A stretch of 64,000 nt of DNA from Thozetella sp. PMI_491. Taxonomy: Eukaryota > Ascomycota > Sordariomycetes > Chaetosphaeriales > Chaetosphaeriaceae. Of the stretch, positions 21,985 through 33,398 are shown piece by piece. The DNA is taken from assembly GCA_021432635.1 (NCBI GenBank), contig MU270019.1, forward strand, positions 838,813-902,812, read 5' to 3'. Every line of letters begins with the position of its first letter. Position 1 is the stretch's first letter. The notes beneath the pieces were generated by a model. That model was not told the origin of the DNA and ran no database searches. It worked only from the letters and a program-made list of their open reading frames with translations. A program made the translations under genes and the position numbers.

Positions 21985-23409
21985 TCAGCTCTTGTGATAG
22001 CCGCCTCGTGTGGCATCGCGAGCGGTAGGAAGGCCGACGTGGGTAGGGCGCGCGGGACGCTGGTACAAATAGACAGCAAAGAGCACGGTAAATGTTCCAA
22101 CGGTTGACTTGGGTCCCTATTAGCAACAAGGACATGGTAGCGAGTATGGGAGGGTGCAGGGTGCAGGAACTTACCAGCAGGGAGGCGGGCGACTGGTACA
22201 TGGCTGTCACCGCGCAGCTGACCACAATACTGAGGCTCGCGGCAAAGTTCTTTGCCACGTTATCCGCATAGGCAATGCAAACCGCAACGATCATTCCACC
22301 CAGGGCCTGCAGCATCACTGTAGCCCAGACAAGCGGCGTGTAGCCGGCGAAGAAGCCCTGCTCGGCAATGGTGCTGCCGTCTTGCAAGAGAATGAACAGC
22401 GCGGGAAAGATGCTGAAGAAGGCCAGCTGAGCATTGCGGGTCCAGACCGAGACCGAGGCGAGGGAGTCCTTCATGAGCTTCTCGAAGTAGACGCAAGTGA
22501 AGCCCGAGATGAGCGAGGCGCCCAGGACGGCCAGGAAGCCGTGCATGTTGTTCCCCGCGCCCGAGACCGTTGCTGCAGGCTGGACAGCGGGCTCGTCTGC
22601 CGCCGGCAGGAGCGTGTCCAGAGGTCGCATCACGGAGAGGAGGTACTCCTTGATGTCGTCGAGCGAGAGCCCGCCGGATGAGAAGGGGCCCGAGACCTGG
22701 ACGGTGGCCACGCCGACGGTCAGCAAGACGAGAGACAGCCACTGGCGCCGAGTGACGACGCGGCCGAGTAGGGCGATGCTAAACAGCACCGTGGTGAGGA
22801 TCTTGAGCTGGTAGGTGACCTGGAAGCTGATAGCATCCAGGTTGCTGATGGCGACGTAGACGAGCGTGTTCTGCAGCGTGTACAGTACCGCCGGGATCAC
22901 GAGCCGGAGGCTGCCGGCCGAGAAGAGCCCATGCCAGGCGCGCCGGCCGGCCGCGAAGACCGACTGGCCCGGCTCGACCTGGAGGGTCTCATGGGCGACG
23001 ATGAGCAGGCTCGAGAACAGCTTGACGACCTCGACAACGAGGACCGCCGTCGAGCTCAGGTAGCGAGGGCCCGACTGGACCGGTGCCGTCCTGGCATGGT
23101 GCAGGGTCTGGGACGTCGTCAGCGGCGTCGTCATCGATGGAAGGCCAAGAAGAAGAGGGGGGGGGGGGGGTGCACGGAACCAAAAAAGACCCGACTTACC
23201 AAGATGAGAGTGGAATTTTGCAGGACCAGCTACAGGCAAAAGTTAGTCGATCCGAGAGATTCCCACCAGCATCCAAGGACTGTCTGTGTGCTCACCAGAA
23301 GCAGCGAGATGCGTTGCACCGACACTCGCGAGACGTCGAGCCTGCCAAGCAGGGGAAGTGTGATGGCGACCGTTCTAGGGCTCTTGGCCAAAATGCTTGT
23401 TTTCTCCAT
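21985..23409 (-). CDS. Nucleotide-sugar transporter, UDP-galactose transporter type (SLC35A-like)
   Basis: Four exons, 23409..23296, 23229..23200 (30 nt), 23107..22175 and 22116..21985, give 402 residues. All introns are phase 0, and splicing removes a run of 14 G at 23157-23170. Multi-pass segments run throughout. Family marks are LVLQNSTLIL in the small exon, the ALQNTLVYVAISNLDAISFQVTYQLKILTT-like block (visible near residues 110-140), LISGFTCVYFEKLMKD and NFAASLSIVVS. The protein would exchange a UDP-sugar for UMP across the Golgi membrane for glycan synthesis. The usual PS-F block in the last membrane helix is shortened here (AMYQSPASLL), so the final exon boundary is the least certain part. 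Confidence 0.85.
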
Positions 23410-24777
23410 GGCACGCGTGGGACCCCGAAAGAACCATTGGGGGAGGCAGGGCCCACTGTTCCGTCGCTCTGGGAAGAGAGAGGCTCTTGGGAGGGATGGT
23501 CTGGGGAAGAGCGATCAAGCATCCACGGGGCGAAGACACATCCTTCGATCGGTCGGTCGGGCGGGAAGGGCGCGAGGTTTTGTTTGAAGCCGCCGAGCAC
23601 GCACCAGGCTCTGCGAGATGAGAACCGACCGGGCGTTCCGGCGGTAGTCTATTTTGGAAGCGTCCACCCCCCACTCTGCGCTGGCGCGCGCCGACCGTTT
23701 AGGGCTGCTTACTGAGTGCCTGAGGTAATAGGTAATTACTGGGGGCATGGGCTTCGGGGAGAGCAAAGATGAGACGGGGACAGGCCGCCGTCAGCTCTAG
23801 CCAAGAAAGCCAGGCAGGCCATTTGCTGCGTCGCCAATCCGGCGCTCCACCCCCTTTCCTTTCAGCGCGGCGGTGCAGGGCTCCTGCCAAATGGGCCAAA
23901 CGACGCAGGTATGCATCTAAGCGGTAGACAATTGCATGTTTCGAGGCGTGTCAAAAGCTTGGCACAAACGGTCTAGACCTCGAGTGATCGCGAGGGCAGA
24001 TCGCTTTCAGGCTAGCGAAGGCAGTGGAGTTGGGGCTGCAGCAATCCCTGGCCCCTGCCGCACCAGGGCCGCGGTTGCGAAACGAGATTGGCCTGCCACT
24101 GGGCGATTAAGCTTGCGGTGTGGGCCCACCCAAAGCAAGCCGAGTTGGCCTGTCCAACACGGTCGCGTGATTGCAGCTGAGGCCGATCACCACTTCGGGA
24201 CTGGTGGCCCAGGCAGCGGGTTCGGACTAGACATTCAGCCCGAAGGAGGATGGCTGAATGGGTGGAGGAAATGGGTGAAGGTTCGGCCCACCCACCATTC
24301 GGTCCCCCAGTCGGTGCCCGAGCAGGGAGTAGCCTCCGCCGAAATGAGTGGGCGGGTCGCCGTCGCACTCTCTTCACTGCAAATAACTGGAACCACGTCG
24401 AAACGGAACAAAAGTTGGTCGGTCGGTCCCATCCATGTGCCATGACATCCATGAGGGAGACTTGACATCTAATGCGTTTACAGAGGTGTGGTGCAAGGTA
24501 GCAATGCTGCCCCTCTAGGTGCGACACCCCGCCGCAACTCCTCCAACAGTTCAAACATTTCAAACATGGCTTGTCCCAGTCCCCCGCTCATTGTCATTGT
24601 CATTCGGTCGTCACGCGACCGTGCGAGCATCGCCCGTGGCCCCATGTGCCGGTGCATCCACCCATCGGCGCCCACCGCGGGCGACTCTTCAATTAAATAC
24701 CATGTCTACAACGCTACTTTTCGGCCCACGGGTGCCGGCTGCGCCAATTCAATTCAATCGCCCCCCGCCAATGCCTT
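23410..24777. other. Spacer between transporter and PIG-L genes
   Basis: This 1.37-kb stretch holds the promoter of the nucleotide-sugar transporter and the 3' end of the PIG-L gene. Several open frames occur but none shows a recognisable domain or consistent splice signals. Confidence 0.5.
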
Positions 24778-25958
24778 TCAATTGGCTGCTTTTGCGACCC
24801 GGACCAGGTCGTTGAACCACACGTAGCGGCTCAGGATCATGTAGAGGTGTCTGTCCCACGAGTACTGCGTGTCGTGGCTGCGGAATGCCTGTCGTGTTCT
24901 GAGGTAGCGACCCCAGCTGTTAGCGGTGATGGCCTTGTTCCCGTAACTGGCATCCGCCGTCCTGGTCGGGAAGAATACGGCCTCTAGCATACGCCAGGTG
25001 AAGGGCAAGGCAGTGAGCGGCAGATCGCCGAGGATCGTGTACTTGCGGATCAACCATGTGGTCTTCAGCATGTACGTGGGCGGAGCCTTAGGGTCGGTAG
25101 CCGCGTAATGGCTAGCAACAGGTCAGTCGGCGTAGTCGGGTATGGAGTGAAAATGGCAACTCACCTCACGGCCGCGCTCACTGCGCGGTGGTTGATGTGG
25201 CCAGAGACGCCTCCCTCGTCAAAAGTGATGATCTACGGCTTTCATGGTAAGCAATGGCGGCCCACAGCCTTGCGGCACAAGAAGTAGTTGGGGGGGTGGT
25301 GAGAAGGTAGCAGGTTGGATTCACTCACGGCATCGATTGCCCACTTCTTGACGTAGTCCTTGACAATTCCTTCGATGATGTCCGTGTTCCACCACACCTT
25401 TGGGTTGTCTTGCAGCTCGGCGTGGTCCAGAGCGATACACCGAGCGGGGTTGATGCCCAGGGACTCGCAGGAGCCCTTTAGCTCTTTCTTCCTGGTCTCT
25501 CCAATACCTTCGTTGTTGCCTAGATCGAGGGATCAGCCAAGACCTTACGCGTAGAGAGGACGACGACGATGACGACGACGAGACACGCCATTGCGGCGTG
25601 GATGAAGACGAGGGAGGTGGAAGGCAGGAAGGAAGGAAGGAAGGGGGGTCATACCGGTCGACATGACGATGAGACCGCCATTGATTTGCCGGTTTCGATC
25701 CAGCACGCCGAGGATGGCGGGGGAAAAGAAAAGACACTCATCATCGGGGTGCGCCGTGACGATGAGCAGGTTTTTAGCGGACTGAAGTTCAGTGGGGAGC
25801 AGGCGGGTGTCGCTGCCCAGCAGATAGCCCAGGATCCACTGCAGCAGGACTGGCACGACGACGGCAAGCACGGCGATGCGGACGGTCCAGCGCCAGAGCC
25901 GCCTGTTTGCCCGGAGCCGGGCGGCTAGGCGGGCGACGGCGGGAGGGAGCATCGGCAT
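24778..25958 (-). CDS. GPI12: N-acetylglucosaminyl-phosphatidylinositol de-N-acetylase (PIG-L/GPI12)
   Basis: Four exons, 25958..25655, 25519..25329, 25232..25165 and 25111..24778, give 298 residues with matching phases. An N-terminal membrane segment (about residues 23-45) precedes the LmbE/PIG-L domain. Metal and catalytic motifs are AHPDDE and SGHINHR, the latter restored across the second intron. The enzyme removes the acetyl group from GlcNAc-PI on the cytosolic face of the endoplasmic reticulum, the second step of GPI-anchor synthesis. The first intron carries GGAA and GAC microsatellite tracts. It is divergent from the GT32 gene at 27445. Confidence 0.93.
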
Positions 25959-27444
25959 CGGCGCGGCAGTTGGGGCTAGACCAGCTGCTGCAACAGGTGC
26001 ATACCAAGGCGAAGGGGGGAAGGAACCGGCCGGGTGGAAAAGGCAAGTCGAGGAGAGGCCGCCCGAGCCCCTAGGTGCGACCGCTGGCTTCCGGGGACGT
26101 GTCAAGCTTTCAGGAGCGCGGAGGCGGACAGGGGTCCTACGGCGAATGTGCCACAGCTGGCATGGCAATCTTGAATCTTGGCTGCCAAGCTTTCTGCCCC
26201 AGACGCTACCTTGCACAGATCGATAGGGGCTGGAGGAAGCGCTGCGAAAGCTTAGTGGATTGATGCCTTGATGCCTTCGTATGTGGTCGTACTGCAGCAC
26301 CAACAGAATGGTCGTTGTGCCACAGGAGCCGCGCGCGATGGAGCTCTGATGGGGCTCAATGGACTGCGGGATTAGGGAGGGGGGGGGGGGGGGGGGGGGG
26401 GGGGGCGGACAAGGGTAATTTGTCAAGGGGATAGAGAGGAGAGACGGCCGGAACGGCCGGAAGTGGCGCAAGCAGACGGACGACGGTGGGGAGGGTCGTG
26501 GAACGCTCGCAGTGCTGGCGCTGACCTAGAAGGGGGAGAGGAGCAGCACAGAAAAAAAGGAAGAGAAAAGCAAAGCTTTGCTCAGGGCCAGGTCGGGAAA
26601 GCTGGCGAATGAGAGCGCGCCGTTCCCGTCAGACCACAAGTACTGCATACGTGCATTGACGCCTCGCCACTCAGGGCTCGCGCTGGGTGCGGCCCTGGTC
26701 GCGTGCGCTGCCTTTAATGTGCCGAACCATGGTGAGTCAGTGGCTTGCAAAGTGGGGCCTGCCTGCTTACCAACGGAGCCTCTTGTACGGCTCGCCTCCT
26801 GGGGCGCCAGGGCAGGGGCTGCTCGTAATTACGCATATCTCTTAGAAGCATAACGGACCGGGAAGTGGCTTCGCGGGTCCCTGGAATGGGCGAAAACGAC
26901 CAAAAAAAAGGTTCTGCCTTGCCCGTGCCACGGACGGAGCCCGAGCCAAGACGGGGCCGTGAGATTGGAGAGGTCCCTGGCTCTTTCCCCGTGGCGCTTG
27001 CTTCGACATGTATGGAGTGATTTCTCCCAAATCTCACCATCCCGCTCCTAATCTGTCCCATTTTCTGACGAAACCCCAACGCACGACGACGCTGTCTCAG
27101 GCCGCCGACACCATCTATAGTCGACACACCTGGTGCTCTTTGTGCGCAGCTTCGCGGCGCTGCTCTTTTCTCTCCTGCCACCCTTTCGTCGCGCCCATTT
27201 GACACCATGACAGCCCGCCAACTGCCGCTCGCCCCCCGGTAGTAAACCTTAGTTTTGGTGTCGCCCAGAACTGCCCGCCGCCGTGCCCGCCCAGCGCAGC
27301 ACGACCAGAAAACTCTTTTACCGGTGACGCCATCGAAACCCACAGGCCGACGACCCCCGAGTCCTTGAACCGCCAGCCTCTTTTTTGTGTGTGTGTTTGT
27401 GTTTTGTTTATCACCAACCTGTCTCGGATGCTCGCGTCGCCACC
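25959..27444. promoter_or_regulatory. Divergent promoter region of PIG-L and GT32 genes
   Basis: The two genes start at opposite ends of this 1.49-kb stretch, so both promoters lie here. It contains a 27-G homopolymer (26379-26405). A long minus-strand frame across 26714-27343 has no recognisable domain and covers what is probably the GT32 5' UTR. Confidence 0.5.
26379..26405. repeat. 27-base poly-G tract
   Basis: An uninterrupted G run lies about 420 bp upstream of the PIG-L start. The true length may differ because homopolymers of this size are hard to sequence. Confidence 0.9.
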
Positions 27445-28661
27445 ATGAAGGTCTTGTCGCTACTCCGCCGGGGCCCGCGCAGCCGGCCCCTCATGCTCGC
27501 GCTGCTCTTCTGCGCCGGGCTCTCCCTCCTCGCTCTCTGGTCGTACCGCGACGTCATCCACACAGCCTGGACCCTCGCAGCGCTGCCCATATTTTGGTCC
27601 CGGGGCGCCTCGCAATTCGTGATATCACAGCGGGCCGACGACTTCGATGTTACATTCAGCAACTACAGCGCCTCCCAAGACCATGCGGGCGCCCCCTATT
27701 CCGACCTCGTGCCGCCCGTGCTGCACCACATCTCCCTAGGCGACGGCCCTATGCGGCCTTCGTGGCAGGACGCCCGCCAGGCCTGCATCGACTGGCATCC
27801 CGGCTGGGAGACGAACCTCTGGACCAACGAAAACGCTCGGGACTTCGTGGCCGAGCGCTTCCCGGAGATGCTGGCCACCTGGGATGGATACCGCTTCTTG
27901 GTGGAGAAGATCGACGCCTTGAGATATATGGTGCTCTACGAATATGGAGGTAAGCTTCCCCACTGTGCCAGTTCCCTGTCGTGATCGCCCCGAGCTTACC
28001 CTCCTGCGTAGGGGTCATCCTCGATCTCGACCTCAAGTGCAAGCGCTCTCTCGGCCCTCTGCGCCGCTTCAGCTTCGTGGCGCCGGCCGCCAACCCTACC
28101 GGCTTTTCTGTCGGCTTCATGATGGCGAGCAAAGGCAATGCCTTCGTCCGCAAGATTGTCGATAACCTACCCAAGTACGACCACCACTGGTTCGGGTTGC
28201 CCTATGCGACAGTCATGTTCAGCACAGGGTGCCACTTTGCTTCGTACGTCTCGCTCTATCTAGGCCGCCTTGACGGCTCAGCCCTATAGTTCTTCTCCCC
28301 CGCTCCTCGGTCACCTCAATACTGACTAGCATGCAGCACCATCCACCTTTACGAACCCGATCGAACGAGCTTGAAGATATTATCCGGCCCCGAGAGCGAC
28401 CCCAAGATGCACAAGCTGAGCGGCCACGTCTCGACACCGCTCTTCGACCATCTTGGCAGCTCGTCGTGGCACTCATATGATGCCCACTTTTTGCGGCGCG
28501 CTGGCAGGGTCTTCAAACTGGCCCACCGTGCCTTCTTCCTACTAGGTTTCATTGGCGCTTCATGGTGGATCTGGAGGATAGTTCGGGCAAGGGATTCCAA
28601 GAGTGGACTTTCAAATAAGCATAGCAGGAGCCTTCTAGAAGAGGGTGACAACAGGGTTTGA
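27445..28661 (+). CDS. GT32 glycosyltransferase, MIPC-synthase (Sur1/Csg1)-like
   Basis: Exons 27445..27949, 28012..28243 and 28337..28661 give 353 residues. A membrane anchor lies at about residues 15-32. The GT32 domain follows, with the EYGG-VILDLDL region holding the DxD metal/nucleotide-sugar motif exactly across the first intron. A second hydrophobic segment sits near the C-terminus (AFFLLGFIGASWWIWRIV). Two end anchors around a GT32 domain match fungal mannosyl-inositol-phosphoceramide synthases, which add mannose to IPC in the Golgi. An Och1-like or other alpha-mannosyltransferase is the alternative. It sits beside GPI and nucleotide-sugar genes, in keeping with a secretory glycosylation role. 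Confidence 0.88.
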
Positions 28662-30562
28662 CTTGTATAAAATAATACTCGGGGCATAGAACGGCTTAAC
28701 GACACGAACGAATAATACCGCACCACTTTTAATCAGTTGACATGTCTCCAGCTGTCTGCCCCGCGTTTCTACCTGCGACGTCTCGAATCCGTAGCTCGTA
28801 GGCGGACCAACTCCACCGTTTCGTTTTACCCACGAAACAAAAAAAGGTCGTTGGGCCGCGAGGGAGGCATCGCGAGGCCGCTGTGCTAAGCCATAGCGTG
28901 TTCAAGCGCGAATCTAGCCCGTATCCCGCCTCCCGCTTCTCGCTTGAACCGCGTAGGCCGTCCGCTACAACCAAACCAGCCTGGCTGGCGTGTGGTAACC
29001 ACCACGCGGTCCGTTACGTCATCGAAAACCGCGCAAAGCTCTTTGACAAGCATTCGGTGAGCCTCCGCCGCTCGTAGGCAGGTCTTGGCATTCAGGATGT
29101 AGGGAATTGTGGGGATGCCTTCCCTAAACGGCCAGAGCCACTTTTGGCATATACCCATTGCCAGCCAGCCTCGAGCACCCTTTTACAACTTCGTTTTTTT
29201 TTTTCCGTCGAGGATCTAGTCTCCGACGGCTGAGATGAGCCTTGGGTACAATTCTTTAGTTGCATGGATCTCAAAGATGTGGCTGTGAGAGTTCCCTGCT
29301 AGCAACTTTTATGGAATCTCAGATGCTGCGCATGCTTCTCCAGAGTATGGGACTGCTTCATGGTCAAGCGGTAGATTCTTTCACGGTTACTTATGCTAAA
29401 GATAAAAGTAAAATAAAAAACTTTCCAAAACGATTAAACACTATATACCAAGCGAGTTCTTGGTGTAGCAGGTCTCAGGTAGCCAGTGTCGTAGAAGGCT
29501 TAGTTACACTTGACTCATTCCCTTGAGAAGTTCACAAGCAAATGCCACGGCCTCATCTTCGTAAGTTAGTATCTTGATTAACTTCTCAGAGAGGCTTCAA
29601 GTGTTTCTAAATGCAGCCTGCTTTGTCGTTCTTTAAGTGTTCCATTAACCGGAAAATGATGCTTACGCCGAGGACTCGCTCCGGCCCAAAGGTGGACTCA
29701 CGGTAGCAGAGTTATCCGGATGCTAAGAAATAAACTTGATCATGTACTGACGGAAAGCCGTTTCTCTCGGATATTTCTGCCTCATCCGCGTTGCGCTCTG
29801 GCAGCAGGCTGGCTTGCGGCCCGCCTGGTAGAGTTCCGCCATTGCCGTCTCCGCGGGTCATCGTATGATCCCCGGGCTGTGTCGTCAGAAACTGGCATGT
29901 GTGCCTCTTTTTGAGCACGGAGTATCATTGTATATCGGTACAAAAGAGTTCTATTGATTTCGCTATTGAAAATCGTCGTCATAGTGCCGTTGCTGGATCC
30001 ATGCCAGCAAATAGATCATCATAGAACCACAGCCACGCTTGTAATTGCGATGCCTTCCCCAAGATATCACGGGTTGAAGCCAATTGAGAAAAATGATGCC
30101 TTCAATTGCAATTGCCATAACTCATTCTTTACACCCGGTAGGGTTAAACCCGATTTCGTATTAGGATTCAACTTGCAAGGCGGCTTGTACTAAGCTACGC
30201 TACAATATTTATATCCGGCTTCCGATATCCGCGTTCCGCACTAGCTCCTGAGTAATGTCAACAACCCAGCACTCCGGCGATAACCGCTGACCACAGCGGC
30301 CTGTTCCAGCGCTCTGTTTTAGGGCCGGACCTAGCTTTTGCCAAGGTATGATGACATGATCGTCCGACCCTGCCAGGCCGCGCCGTGCAAGACATGATCG
30401 CGAACCTGGTGGAGCTACATCCGCTAGCCGCACTTACAGTCCTCATCTTTTGCACTGCCGCCTTCACCCTCAGTACTTCCGAATCTCATACATCCCTCAG
30501 CTATTTCTTAACCGCTACATCGCTTCGTTTCGATCCGGCGCTGATCCGATTCTCTCTTCAGC
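28662..30562. other. 1.9-kb spacer, no gene recognised
   Basis: Both strands show only short frames. The longest (minus, near 28886-29158) has no motif I recognise. Composition turns AT-rich around 29380-29450. The last few hundred bases should be the promoter of the indoleamine dioxygenase gene. Confidence 0.5.
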
Positions 30563-31967
30563 ATGTCTCCCCACGCCATCGCCATGCCCTCTCAAGACTA
30601 CAAGTCACTAGGCAAGTATGCCGTTAGCCGCAACGGCTTCATACCAGAGAGCGCGCCGCTGCGCTTGCTTCCGCACCAATACTACCAGCCATGGGAACTG
30701 GTAGTACAGCACCTCGCCCCATCGCTCAAGGCACAGACATTGAGGGCACAGGTTGATGCTATGCCCGTCTTGTCCACCGCCTACCTTACAACGGAGCCGG
30801 AGTGGAGAAGAGCCTATTCCGTGCTCGGATTCCTCACCCATGCATACATCTGGGGCGGTGATAAGGCGGCTGAGGTGAGAGAAGATGCTTGCCCATATGC
30901 ATCAGAGATGTGCGCTCTTGCACTGCACTGCTAACGCGGTATTCTAGCGCCTTCCCGCATCAATATCAGTCCCTTTTCTTGAAGTGGCATCACATCTAGA
31001 GCTTCCTCCCGTCGCCACCTATGCAGCCCTCAACCTGTGGAATTTCACATCTACATCGTCGGACTTCACCGACCTAGATGCGATTCATGCCATCCACACC
31101 TTCACCGGCACCGAGGACGAGTCCTGGTTCTACATGATCTCGGTTGCGATGGAGACCCGCGGCTCATACATCATCCCTATCATGATGAAGGCGCTGGACG
31201 CCGCCAAGCGTCACGACTATACCACTATCAGCCAAGCACTGAAGGATTTCTCGCGCTGCATCGGCGCCCTAGGCCTGATTCTGGAGCGAATGTACGAGAA
31301 GTGCGATCCGCAAGTGTTCTACCACCAGATCCGGCCCTTCCTGGCTGGCAGCAAAAACATGGGGGCCGCCGGCCTCCCCCGTGGCGTCTTTTACGAAAAT
31401 GGAAAGGGACAAGGCGAATGGATGCAACTCCGGGGCGGCAGCAACGGCCAGAGCTCTTTGATCCAGTTCCTCGATGTCATCCTCGGGGTCGAACACACCT
31501 CCGAGGGGAACAGCAACCCGCACAGATCGCAGGCTGATCCGCCCAGCCTGACTGAGACCAAGATCAGTTTCCACGAAGAAGTACGGGGATACATGCCAGG
31601 GCCGCACCGGAGGTTCTTAGAGCACGCCGGACAGATGGGTAGCATCCGGAATCTCGCGGCACAAACAGGCACGACGCACGAGCAGCAGGAGTTCCGCGAG
31701 TCGTTCCAAGCCGCCACCCGGGCGCTGGTAGAGTTCCGGAACAAGCACCTCCAGATCGTCACCCGCTATATCGTCGTGCCGTCCAGGCGGGACCACGCGG
31801 ACGGGAGGACCAACCTTGCCACGGCCTCGACACGGTCCATGGCATCAAGCACCGAGAGAGGCGCCTCGGCGGAGCTCACGGGCACTGGGGGAACGGCTCT
31901 CCTTCCCTTCCTAAAGCAGTCGCGAGACGAAACCCAGGAAGCCGGAAACCTCGCAGCTGCACGGTGA
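30563..31967 (+). CDS. Indoleamine 2,3-dioxygenase family protein
   Basis: Exons 30563..30874 and 30948..31967 (intron 73 bp, branch GCTAACG) give 443 residues. Family marks are LLPHQYYQPWE near the N-terminus, ESWFYMISVAMETRG, LRGGSNGQSSLIQFLDVILG, and the helix FRNKHLQIVTRYI, where histidine 371 is the expected proximal heme ligand. The enzyme opens the indole ring of L-tryptophan to N-formylkynurenine with oxygen, feeding kynurenine and NAD synthesis. Fungi often have several IDO paralogues with different affinities, and which one this is cannot be told here. The C-terminal 80 residues are Ser/Thr-rich and probably disordered. Confidence 0.95.
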
Positions 31968-33398
31968 CGACCACGGGAGAGGGAATGTCGCTTTTATTTC
32001 ATTTGTCATTTTTATTTGCATGGCCATCAGCGATGACGACATGATAGAGATGCTTCCATCATAGAGAGCTGCACTGCAATTTGCCGCATTTTGGTCACCT
32101 GATATTTTGTCACATTAGCGAGCCCCGGCCGGATGGCGGGATCGGAAGAGAGGTGGACGGAATTGGGTGGGTCCGGTCCGGCATCCGGAGCCGTTAGCGC
32201 CGGACGGCTACGGCCGGTCGTCGTTTTCAGATAGGAATGCGGAAAATGCGCACCTACATGTGGAAGGTGTTGTTCCATTAGCGCGCGCAATTTTTTCTGC
32301 GATCGGGTCAACTGCGGCCAGTAGAAGTAGGCGTGGCAGGCTCGCGAGCGACTGCTGTGCACACAGTCAATAAATCAAGAAGGCCGTAGAGTGTTAACTA
32401 CTGGCTTCTTGGATAAACTAGGCTAGAGTTCACTCGCGCAACAAGGTTAGGTTGTGAGGATACACAGAGATCATGGTGAATGTCAAGACCGGAGATACTA
32501 CGGTCGCTGATTTAAAAGGCACCTGAGATGACGGACGGGCGTCTGAGCAGACATTGTAAACAAGTGAGTGTAACAGTTATGTAGGAATGGACAAGGCATT
32601 GACAACCAAGAAGACTCTGGGGCGGATGCGAATTTTGGGCTAAACTGTCGTGGTCGCGACTTGATAGACGCCGACCGGTAAATATCCTAGAAACCCCATG
32701 GTGGTCTCCAAGTTAGGTCGTAGAACATCCTCGAGAGCGACGCGATATGCTAAGAGCTGAGTCACATTGGAGTCTCATCCAATGAACGTGCCTGGCCGAC
32801 GAGGATCTGCGTTGTTCCTGAGGATAGAGTGTGAATAAAGCCGATTTTATATGAATGAGTAGTAAATCCGCTGGAACTTCTGGTTGCTGCCTCATTCTAT
32901 CTCAACGCGACGGTAGAATACACTTCTCATAGCTTTTATGTCAACGGAAGAGGTGAGGCGGTCTCGGATATTTCTTCGACACGAGACAACCTCATAGTTC
33001 TAGGCAACGCGGGGACAGAAGGTTGGTTCTTGCTCTCTTCATTTACCGCCTCGCACCAAACTTATCCAAGATTTGACTGCGAGGCAACCTCAGAAACGAG
33101 CAGGTGAGCAGCACTCAAGGCAGGCGCAGTACCTGAAAGCGTGGTACTCAGCATCTGGCCGCGTCTCTAACACCTGGTGCCTTAGGTCTACGCTTAGGAA
33201 ACCTCGTATTTTTTACCCTACATCTTTCTCTCATCACCTTCTCTCACCACCTTCTCTCACCACCTTCTCTCATCACCTTCTCTCATCACCTTCTCTCATC
33301 ACCTTCTCTCATCAACATCTACTCTCTTCGCATACTTCTCTTCACACTCCCTTATCTTTTCACCGGCCCGGTACCATCAATCTGTCTGTGTCATCATA
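31968..33398. other. Spacer upstream of the SNTX-GTPase gene
   Basis: No supported gene is seen in 1.43 kb. The distal part holds a 13-bp tandem repeat in a C/T-rich leader just before the start codon at 33399. Confidence 0.5.
33228..33314 (+). repeat. 13-bp tandem repeat, six full units plus a partial
   Basis: Units of CTCTCATCACCTT, with two CTCTCACCACCTT variants, run head to tail from 33228 to 33305, followed by a partial copy. The array ends about 85 bp before the start codon of the SNTX-GTPase gene, so it lies in the promoter or 5' UTR. Confidence 0.9.

Noticed and set aside
22931-23715. Long plus-strand frames over the nucleotide-sugar transporter's 5' exons
   Set aside because: They overlap spliced exons on the other strand and translate to low-complexity text.
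26714-27343. 209-codon minus-strand frame between the PIG-L and GT32 genes
   Set aside because: No recognisable domain, and it lies over the probable 5' UTR and promoter of the GT32 gene.
28886-29158. 90-codon minus-strand frame as a small gene
   Set aside because: No recognised motif, no splice partner and no supporting context, so it is left as spacer.
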